Positions 58,071 through 64,000 of a stretch of DNA of 64,000 bases are shown one piece after another. The notes under the pieces are model-generated. The model saw nothing but the letters and a program-made list of their open reading frames with translations. It had not been told where the DNA came from and did not search any database. The stretch's first letter is position 1, and every line of letters begins with the position of its first letter. Origin of the DNA: Smaragdicoccus niigatensis DSM 44881 = NBRC 103563 (GTDB lineage: Bacteria > Actinomycetota > Actinomycetes > Mycobacteriales > Mycobacteriaceae); NCBI RefSeq assembly GCF_000380645.1, contig NZ_AQXZ01000018.1, positions 248,001 through 312,000 on the forward strand, in the 5' to 3' direction. The position numbers and the translations under genes are program-made.

Positions 58071-58796
58071 TCAGGGCAGGACGTCCCCGGTAACTGGCCG
58101 CGGAACATCCAGCAGTCGCGCCTTGGAATGACCACGTGAGTCCCGATACTCGGGTGTGCTCATGCCGTCGAGCAGGAATCGGCGCGCTTGTTCGATGCAG
58201 TCCTGGGCAGTCTGGATCGACAGTGCAAGCGCATCGGGACGTTGAGTCGCGGCAATGACGCCATTCCAGGAAGCCAACAGGAAATTGGCCATGAGCTTCG
58301 AATCCATCGGCTGCGCTTGGCCGGCATCGATCGCTGCCTGGATACCGGACGCGACCGCGTCGATCAGCTCCTGCGCACGACCTTCGATGCGCGCGCGGAC
58401 TTCGTCGCTCTGCCCGGCGAGAGATAGCGGATCGGTGACGAAGTATCGAGCGAGAACCGGATTGTCGAGCAGCAACTGCAGGTAAGCCGCCCCGGTGGCC
58501 GCGACCTGTTCCAGCGGAGACTCGGCGACGGCAAACGCCTCCGCCAGGTAGGCGGCTGCCGTGTCCAACGCACGCTCGGCGAGCGCCAGGAACACGCCAT
58601 CTTTGCTCCCGAACTGCGTATAGATCGTGCCGACCGATACGCCCGCACGCTCGGCGAGTTCCTCGACTTTCAACGTCGCGACCCGGCCTTCGATGAACAC
58701 CTGCTCAGCGGCATCAAGAAGAGCAGCGCGCGAACGGGTTCGGCGCCGCGTCGCCGGGCGCGGCGGGCTGTGATTGCTGTCTCCAACCTCATTCAT
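58071..58796 (-). CDS. TetR-family regulator
   Basis: A 241-residue regulator. HTH: LLDAAEQVFIEGRVATLKVE, AGVSVGTIYTQFGSKDGVFL; then a ligand-binding domain with LQLLLDNPVLARYFVTDPLSL. N-terminal extension rich in basic residues. Divergent from the PPOX-like gene with 109 bp between starts containing an imperfect palindrome. Likely represses that gene. 31 bp after its stop begins the sigma gene start region. Confidence 0.87.
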   Translation of the reverse strand: MNEVGDSNHSPPRPATRRRTRSRAALLDAAEQVFIEGRVATLKVEELAERAGVSVGTIYTQFGSKDGVFLALAERALDTAAAYLAEAFAVAESPLEQVAATGAAYLQLLLDNPVLARYFVTDPLSLAGQSDEVRARIEGRAQELIDAVASGIQAAIDAGQAQPMDSKLMANFLLASWNGVIAATQRPDALALSIQTAQDCIEQARRFLLDGMSTPEYRDSRGHSKARLLDVPRPVTGDVLP

Positions 58797-58800
58797 TATT

Positions 58801-58818
58801 TAGAATGCTATTGCAATT
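58801..58818. promoter_or_regulatory. Candidate operator with ATTGCAAT palindrome
   Basis: Sequence tagaatgctattgcaatt, containing the 8-bp palindrome ATTGCAAT (58810-58817) and an imperfect AATGC/GCAATT pairing, five bases from the TetR ATG and within the AT-richest stretch of the intergenic region. Suits autorepression and control of the divergent gene. Confidence 0.45.
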
Positions 58819-58905
58819 AAGGTGGCTGGCTGTCACATTGAGGTCAACCGGCTTCATTCGGCGTCGACGATGCGCCGCGGTTCCCAGGAGCCGGCTGGAG
58901 GAACC

Positions 58906-59751
58906 ATGACCTGCGCGAACAGCCCCATCGACAGTGGCACGTTGGCCTACGTGACGATCGGCACCAAATCTGGGCCAGTCATCACGCCGGTGCTCTACGG
59001 CGCCTCCGGCACAAGCCTCTGGTACCTCAGCAACCGGAAGTCACTGAAGGCGAAGATCCTGTCGCGCCGGCCCGCGACCACGTGGGTCGTTCCCGGGTCC
59101 ACCGGCACCGCCATCTACACCGGACAAGCTCGCATGCTGAGCCCGCTAGATCCGTTGGGTGCACTCGCCGCACTTCCGACCGTGCCCGCAATCGGTGCGG
59201 GCCTCGCCTCCTGGACCGTGCGAAACCCCAAGCACGCGCTCGGATTCATCCGCGACACCCTGACTGCGGTCACGCGGACCCTGCCGTATGACCAGGTCCT
59301 CACCGAACTTCGGCCCGACGACGTGACGGCGACCGACTTTGTCTATGACCGCGGCACCGGCGTTCCCGTCGTCGAAACCCGCCTCGACCTCGGCGACCTG
59401 CCGCCGGGAATGGCAGCACTGATCAACAACGCATCGGGCATTCTGGGCGTCGCGTCGCCCGACAAGCTTCTGGCGATGCCGGTGGCCTGGGAGCCGTCGA
59501 CCATGACCGCGACGGCCCCTCCCGGGCTCCTCGACAACCTTGACGGTGAATCTGTCTCGGCCTGCGTGACGCTCGACGAGCCGGTACACGAGCGGCCGAC
59601 CCAGCAACGCGGCATTGTCCTGCGTGGGCGGGCGACCGTCAGTGGTGGCACTGTTCGACTTGACGTCGACCGGATCACCTACTGGGACGGGTTCGAAACC
59701 CGGACGCTGAAAGTGACATTGGTGCCCGAGGAGCTCAGCCACAACGACTGA
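58906..59751 (+). CDS. PPOX-like FMN/F420-binding split-barrel protein
   Basis: A 281-residue protein whose N-terminal half has the flavin-binding split-barrel fold of pyridoxamine-5'-phosphate-oxidase-like proteins: GTLAYVTIGTKSGPVITPVL, SLWYLSNRKSLKAKIL, TTWVVPGSTGTAIY. The C-terminal part is a separate domain with AMPVAWEP and LDVDRITYWDGFETRTLK. Start ATG 58906 follows GGCTGGAGGAACC. Divergent from the TetR gene. Redox substrate unknown. Confidence 0.78.
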   Translation: MTCANSPIDSGTLAYVTIGTKSGPVITPVLYGASGTSLWYLSNRKSLKAKILSRRPATTWVVPGSTGTAIYTGQARMLSPLDPLGALAALPTVPAIGAGLASWTVRNPKHALGFIRDTLTAVTRTLPYDQVLTELRPDDVTATDFVYDRGTGVPVVETRLDLGDLPPGMAALINNASGILGVASPDKLLAMPVAWEPSTMTATAPPGLLDNLDGESVSACVTLDEPVHERPTQQRGIVLRGRATVSGGTVRLDVDRITYWDGFETRTLKVTLVPEELSHND

Positions 59752-59949
59752 ATCCGGTCGAATGTCTCGCCCGGAGCGCCTTGTACGAAACTCCTCAGTT
59801 GTACAACCCCCCGGCAGAGACTCTCGACCCGGCCGAGCGGTGAAGTAATTGGCGAAAAAAGTTTCGGACCACTTGTCGTATTTGGTGAGTCTCGTTCGTC
59901 GAAGTGGTGAGAGGCAGCAAACGGCTGCCCCACCACCCAGGAGGACCTC

Positions 59950-60372
59950 ATGACCACCACCGCTTTCACCGCATCCACGACGTCGACCAGCACCGACCGT
60001 GCCTTCTGGCGCCCGGCTGCAGTGGCGACCGTGGGAGCCGCAGCCGCGACTACGGCCGTTGCCGCCATCGCCCATGCCGCAGGCATTTCGCTCGCGATCG
60101 ACGGCCAGGAGATTCCGGTCCCCGGCTTCGCCACCGCGACTCTGATGCTGACCGTTCTCGGCCTCGTCATCGCTGCCGGCCTCCGTCAGTGGGCGGCCAA
60201 TCCGCGCCGCGCATGGGTGCGCACGACCGTCGCATTGACCGCGTTGTCGCTCGTTCCGGATGCGATCGTGAACGCCGCCGTCGAAACCAAGCTCACTCTG
60301 ATGCTCACGCACATCGTTGCGGCCGCGATCGTCATCCCGGTCATCGCTGCGCGGATCGCACATTCCCGGTAG
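59950..60372 (+). CDS. DUF6069 membrane protein
   Basis: A 140-residue membrane protein of the DUF6069 type with four helices (20-45, 63-82, 92-110, 118-136), a Thr/Ser-rich cytosolic start (TTTAFTASTTSTSTDRAFW), and AWVRTTVALTALSLVPD between helices 3 and 4. Preceded by AGGAGGACCTC. The 178-bp gap upstream holds TTGTACAA (59799-59806) and other short repeats but no clear promoter. Ten bases before the alpha/beta-hydrolase gene. Confidence 0.78.
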   Translation: MTTTAFTASTTSTSTDRAFWRPAAVATVGAAAATTAVAAIAHAAGISLAIDGQEIPVPGFATATLMLTVLGLVIAAGLRQWAANPRRAWVRTTVALTALSLVPDAIVNAAVETKLTLMLTHIVAAAIVIPVIAARIAHSR

Positions 60373-60381
60373 ACCGGTCGC

Positions 60382-61017
60382 ATGACGACCTTCGCGTTGA
60401 TTCATGGTTCCGGCGATGGCGGTTGGGCGTGGCACCTGGTGCAGCGCGAACTGCGAGACCGAGGCCATGAGGCGGTAGCACCGGACCTTCACACCGACCA
60501 CGACGACGCGACCTGGGACGACTGCGTCGAGGCCGTCGCCACCGAGGTGGGAACCGCCGATGACGTTGTCGTGGTCGGGCACTCCGCCGGCGGGTTCTTC
60601 GTCCCACTGGTGGCGGCCCGCCTGAATGCGCGGCTTCAGGTTTTCGTGGCGGGTCTGGTGCCGCAGCCAGGAGAGACCGCAGATGAATGGTTCGACCATG
60701 TCGGTTGGACGTCGATGGGCAGTGCGGACCCCTTCTACCACGACGTACCGGCGGATTTGGCGGCCGAATCGATGGCCAGGGAGCGCCCGACCAGCGCGAA
60801 GCTCGCAGCTTCGCCCTGGCCATCCAGCTCCCCGCCGGCGATCCCAGCGCGGTTCATTGTGACGACACAAGACGGATTCATCGCACCCGATCTGCAACGG
60901 CACGTCGCGGCCTCGAGGCTCGGAATCGTCAACCCGGAAGAGGTCGATGCCGGGCACTGCGCGAACCTGAGCCAGCCGGTTGAGCTGGCGAGGATTCTGG
61001 CCGGCTACGTGGCATGA
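60382..61017 (+). CDS. Alpha/beta-hydrolase
   Basis: A 211-residue alpha/beta hydrolase like the one at 17946: HGSGDGGWAWHL, nucleophile elbow GHSAGG (about 65-70) and late DAGHCAN His. Coupled in an operon with the DUF6069 gene (10 bp apart). Esterase-like activity; substrate unknown. Confidence 0.8.
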   Translation: MTTFALIHGSGDGGWAWHLVQRELRDRGHEAVAPDLHTDHDDATWDDCVEAVATEVGTADDVVVVGHSAGGFFVPLVAARLNARLQVFVAGLVPQPGETADEWFDHVGWTSMGSADPFYHDVPADLAAESMARERPTSAKLAASPWPSSSPPAIPARFIVTTQDGFIAPDLQRHVAASRLGIVNPEEVDAGHCANLSQPVELARILAGYVA

Positions 61018-61085
61018 GAACTGGGAGCCACCTCACCTGAAGCCGGTGACGTGCATCGCTGACACTCGCGGACGGCGTCAGCAAA

Positions 61086-61114
61086 CTAGTGCTATATCAC
61101 CGTTATAGCGCTAG
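61086..61114. promoter_or_regulatory. Long operator-like palindrome before the DUF2236-like gene
   Basis: CTAGTGCTATA-N7-TATAGCGCTAG: eleven-base arms (61086-61096, 61104-61114) with one mismatch, ending eight bases before ATG 61123 and overlapping a TATAGC -10-like element. Strong candidate for a repressor site; the cognate regulator is not next to it. Confidence 0.65.
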
Positions 61115-61122
61115 GAAGTTCT

Positions 61123-62130
61123 ATGTACACGTTGCGTCGCCCAGAGCTTTGGGAAGACCGGACCGTCACCGCTGCCGAGGTTCGCGAGATCATCGCCGGA
61201 CTTGACCCCGTTGCCGACTGTGCCGAGATCACGCATCTGTCGCTCGAGGTTCTGACGCCGCCAATGTTCGCTCAGATGGCTTATGCGTCTGGTTTTGCGC
61301 GCGGCGTGACGCACCCAGCCGAGGCAATCGTCACGCACCGCGCCGGCGGCTACGTGAACGCTCCGGAAAACCGCGACCGCGACACGTTGGCCTTCTTCGG
61401 ACTGTTGTATCGACATGGCCCACACAGCGAGGAAATGCAGCGAGTCGTCGACCGGATCCAGCAGATCCACCACGACGTGCGCGGCGTGGGGAACAACCTA
61501 CAACTTCACATCCTTGGCCTGATGATCATCGAGCCTGAGCGGTGGGCCCGCGATCTTGGCGCAGCGAACTTCTTTACCACGGTCGAGAACGACGCACGTT
61601 TTCACCTGTGGGCCGCCATCGGTCGAATGATGGGGCTCGAGGGCATCTGGTCGTCGTATGACGAGGTCGAGCCGTGGGTGGTCGCGTTCGAGAGCAGGCA
61701 CTCGCGCTACACAACGGAAGCCGCCGAGCTGTATCGCGGCCAGATCAAGGCGTTCGAAGCGTGGTTTCCCGGACCGAGTAAGGCGCTCGGCGGTCAGGTT
61801 CTGACGGCCGGTCTACCGAAGCAGTACCGAAGCATGCTCGGCGCTCCACGACTCCTGCCCGGCGTAACGAGTTCGATTCGTGCTATCACGAAGGTCATTC
61901 TCGCCAGCGAGAACGCGCGACGGGTCAACCTGTCGAGCACGTGGGTCAAGGATTTCAGCAGGTTTGGCGACAATCCGGATCTCCAAGCGATGGGGTACCA
62001 ACACGATGTGGCCAACGATGCGCGGTACCAGCGCGTCGGTGCGCCAGCCGACGGCTACACCTTCACCGTCGCCCGTGGCGTGGAAGCCGGCCACGCACCT
62101 GTCGGCGTGTGCCCATTGGGACACCGATAG
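61123..62130 (+). CDS. DUF2236/MpaB-like oxygenase family protein
   Basis: A 335-residue all-alpha protein resembling DUF2236, the family of ER-bound oxygenase MpaB and latex-clearing (Lcp) proteins, which use a haem b or other metal. QQIHHDVRGVGNN and LQLHILGLMIIEPERWARD match the central family blocks; ENDARFHLWAAIGRMMGLEG holds a likely second ligand. Single gene with its own long palindromic operator. ATG 61123. Activity unknown. Confidence 0.65.
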   Translation: MYTLRRPELWEDRTVTAAEVREIIAGLDPVADCAEITHLSLEVLTPPMFAQMAYASGFARGVTHPAEAIVTHRAGGYVNAPENRDRDTLAFFGLLYRHGPHSEEMQRVVDRIQQIHHDVRGVGNNLQLHILGLMIIEPERWARDLGAANFFTTVENDARFHLWAAIGRMMGLEGIWSSYDEVEPWVVAFESRHSRYTTEAAELYRGQIKAFEAWFPGPSKALGGQVLTAGLPKQYRSMLGAPRLLPGVTSSIRAITKVILASENARRVNLSSTWVKDFSRFGDNPDLQAMGYQHDVANDARYQRVGAPADGYTFTVARGVEAGHAPVGVCPLGHR

Positions 62131-62210
62131 AGCGGAAACCGGACACCCAGTCCAAACGGGCGGCGCTACGATTCGCGATGACTCGCACATTGCACGCCAG
62201 GGGAGAAGCA

Positions 62211-63419
62211 ATGATTCCGCACCCGATCCAGGTCTTCGCTTTCAAGCAGCTTCAGTTCGGGATGAAAGTCGCGGCGAAAATCCTCGACTTCCGGCAGCCC
62301 GAATTGTTCACCGGACCGGGCTCATCGCTGCAATTGTGCGACCACATCGTCGGGACCGGCGTGACGAAGCTTCTCCTGGTCAGCGACGAGTTTCTTCTGA
62401 AGATCGGGATGCTTGCACCCATGATCGACAGGCTCGAATCGGGAGGCGTCGCCGTTTCCCTGTACACCGGTGTCCTGCCTGACCCGGCGATCGAGCAGGT
62501 CGAGGCGGGACTCGCGGTTCTGAAGGAAAACGGCTGTGCCGCAGTTCTCGCGGTCGGCGGCGGCTCGTCCATCGACGCGGCCAAGATGATCGCCGCGCGT
62601 GCCCGGAACCCGCACAGTGTCGCCCTCATGGGCGGACTCATGCGCGTGATCATTCCGCCGCTCCCGCTCTATGCCGTTCCGACCACGGCTGGAACGGGCT
62701 CCGAAGCCACGATCGGCGCAGTCATCTCGGACCCGGCGAATTCCCGCAAGTTCGTCGTCATGGACCCCAAGCTCGTGCCGCAGGCGGCGGCGCTGGACGG
62801 GGCACTGATGACGGGCCTCCCGGCTCCGGGAACGATTGCGACCGGCATGGACGCGTTGACGCACTCCATCGAGGCCTATCTGTCGGTCAACGCGACCGAG
62901 AAAACGGACGCCGAGGCACTCGCGGCGACGAAGCTGATCATGGAGAACCTGCCGGAGGTCGTGAAGAACGGCAACAACCTCGAGGCGCGCCAGCGCATGG
63001 CGATCGCCGCCTATAAGGCCGGCGTCGCGATCACGACTGCGGGGATCGGCTGGGTGCACTCGATCTCGCACAACTTCGGCGCCCTGTATCACTTGCCGCA
63101 CGGGTACCTGAACGCGATCATCCTGCCGCGTGTTCTCGATCTGTATCGGCCGGTCCACCAGGCACGTCTCGCGGACTTGGCACGCGTCAGCGGAATCGAA
63201 GGCACTGACGAGGCCGCGCTCGCCGACGCGTTCATCGCCAAGGTCCGCGCGTTGAACGTGGAGTTCGGCATTCCAACTCAGCTCGACAAGCTCCAGGTCT
63301 CCGACATCCCGCAGATCGTTGAACGCGCGATGGACGAGACGCACTGGAACTACGCGGTTCCGGTCTACATGGATAAGGCCGAAACGGAATCGATGGTTCG
63401 GGACATGCTCCCGGTCTAG
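62211..63419 (+). CDS. Iron-containing alcohol dehydrogenase
   Basis: A 402-residue Fe-ADH of the FucO/AdhB type. GGGSSIDAAK (116-125) binds NAD(P); iron ligands by spacing are Asp214, His218, His283 and His297 (the same 4/65/14 spacing as in FucO), in GMDALTHSI, WVHSISHNF and LPHGYLN. Start ATG 62211 with GGGGAGAAGC. Oxidises or reduces a primary alcohol/aldehyde. Monocistronic. Confidence 0.92.
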   Translation: MIPHPIQVFAFKQLQFGMKVAAKILDFRQPELFTGPGSSLQLCDHIVGTGVTKLLLVSDEFLLKIGMLAPMIDRLESGGVAVSLYTGVLPDPAIEQVEAGLAVLKENGCAAVLAVGGGSSIDAAKMIAARARNPHSVALMGGLMRVIIPPLPLYAVPTTAGTGSEATIGAVISDPANSRKFVVMDPKLVPQAAALDGALMTGLPAPGTIATGMDALTHSIEAYLSVNATEKTDAEALAATKLIMENLPEVVKNGNNLEARQRMAIAAYKAGVAITTAGIGWVHSISHNFGALYHLPHGYLNAIILPRVLDLYRPVHQARLADLARVSGIEGTDEAALADAFIAKVRALNVEFGIPTQLDKLQVSDIPQIVERAMDETHWNYAVPVYMDKAETESMVRDMLPV

Positions 63420-63427
63420 GCAGCGGG

Positions 63428-64000
63428 TCACGCCAGGGGCGTGTCGTCCAGCGCCGTCAGCAGGTCGCGCGGGGTGTCATATATCGCGATGGCACCCGCT
63501 TTCTCGAGTTCGTCATCCCCGAAGCCGCCGGAGCGAACCGCGATAGCGGGCATGCCGGCGTTCTTTGCGGCCTCGATGTCCCACACGGAGTCTCCGATCA
63601 TCACGCTCGACGCATCGGACGGCACCCCGAGCTTCTTCAGCGCGACGTGCAAAAGGTCTGGGGCAGGCTTGGACGCCTCGACATCGGCGCTGCTCGTCCA
63701 GGCATCGGCGATCTCGCGAGCGTCCAGCTTGTCCAAGAACGCCTCGACGTGGTGCTCCTTCGCCGCGCTTGCCAACACCAGCCGGTGGCCGCGCTTCTTG
63801 ATCGCAATCAACAGGTCGCGGGCACCGGGGAGCGTTGCCATCTCGTCGAGAAGGGGGTCGACCTCCTCGGTCTGCAGCTTCCGAACTTTGTCGCCAAGCC
63901 TCCGCTCGAGGTCCTCGCCACCAATCGCGGTGACCAGTTGGTCGCCACCCATACCGATCAGCCGATGGAGTCGCCAGATCGGAAAGGTCTCGCCCAACCT
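63428..64000 (-). CDS. HAD-superfamily phosphatase (5' end beyond window)
   Basis: The 190 visible residues begin mid-domain (LGETFPIWRLHRLIGMGGDQL follows the missing N-terminal DxD motif) and contain LVLASAAKEHH (motif II Ser), Lys in ASKPAPDLL (motif III) and VMIGDSVWDIEAAKNAG (motif IV). The frame is open to the window edge, so the start lies beyond 64000; a TTG in view is not a likely start. Phosphoglycolate-phosphatase-like group; substrate unknown. Confidence 0.85.
   Translation of the reverse strand, partial: RLGETFPIWRLHRLIGMGGDQLVTAIGGEDLERRLGDKVRKLQTEEVDPLLDEMATLPGARDLLIAIKKRGHRLVLASAAKEHHVEAFLDKLDAREIADAWTSSADVEASKPAPDLLHVALKKLGVPSDASSVMIGDSVWDIEAAKNAGMPAIAVRSGGFGDDELEKAGAIAIYDTPRDLLTALDDTPLA

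Noticed and set aside
59146-60957. 603-residue minus-strand frame spanning three plus-strand genes
   Set aside because: Crosses two intergenic regions and opposes three recognisable genes; no family features.
1-64000. tRNA, rRNA, CRISPR array, insertion sequence or prophage
   Set aside because: Looked for cloverleaf-like and repeat-spacer patterns, transposase motifs and phage structural genes; none seen. By eye only, so a short ncRNA could be missed.

Overview
The window comes from a high-GC actinobacterium, most likely a Mycobacteriales/Nocardiaceae (Rhodococcus- or Nocardia-like) chromosome. This is inferred from strong GC bias at third codon positions, many GTG starts and leaderless promoters, and family content: a mycothiol-type maleylpyruvate isomerase fold, an F420/FMN luciferase-like oxidoreductase, a cholesterol-oxidase-like GMC enzyme, an acyl-CoA dehydrogenase with its kinase-like partner, a MptpB-like phosphatase, and DUF2834, DUF2975 and DUF6069 proteins. 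I see no rRNA, tRNA, CRISPR array, insertion sequence or phage gene. No gene-free gap exceeds about 300 bp; the largest are 1-282 and 35947-36236.

Layout. 0.3-2 kb: acyltransferase, papain-like hydrolase, small membrane protein. 2-7.2 kb: a complete N-acetylglucosamine catabolic operon (sugar porter, sugar kinase, SIS-domain isomerase/deaminase, nagA), every junction overlapping, divergent from a GntR/HutC regulator with two near-perfect operators between them. 7.2-22.4 kb: mixed metabolism and regulation, including an aminoglycoside-phosphotransferase-like/acyl-CoA dehydrogenase pair, a PadR regulator coupled to a pentapeptide-repeat protein, and an orphan Imm-5-like protein. 22.5-35.6 kb: polytopic GT-C-like protein, AurF-like diiron oxygenase behind a CRP/GlxR-type site, a sulfatase with an atypical active-site motif, carotenoid-desaturase-like FAD enzyme overlapping an epoxide-hydrolase-like protein, a K+ channel with two RCK domains, a Tat/lipo Rieske protein and others.

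36-46 kb is the most unusual part. Four transcription units encode a cyclooxygenase-like haem peroxidase; a V8-like serine protease with a small carboxypeptidase-regulatory-like protein; an astacin-type metalloprotease with an unknown protein; and a DNA/RNA non-specific nuclease followed by a trypsin-like protease fused to an alpha/beta-hydrolase. None of the hydrolases has a visible signal peptide. Four copies of the 12-bp palindrome GTAG-N4-CTAC lie 5' of these units, and I found no other copy in the 64 kb. A large AAA/LuxR-type (LAL) regulator ends the cluster. I propose a co-regulated multi-effector hydrolase/oxygenase module, possibly a conflict, cell-death or predation system.

46-64 kb: SDR enzymes, a GMC oxidoreductase operon with a divergent TetR gene, lipoprotein, DUF2975/YozG-like pair, a large membrane protein of unknown role, sterol-desaturase-family enzyme, an ECF sigma factor with a SnoaL-like tail, another TetR, a DUF2236-like protein behind a long palindromic operator, an iron alcohol dehydrogenase, and a HAD hydrolase cut by the right edge.
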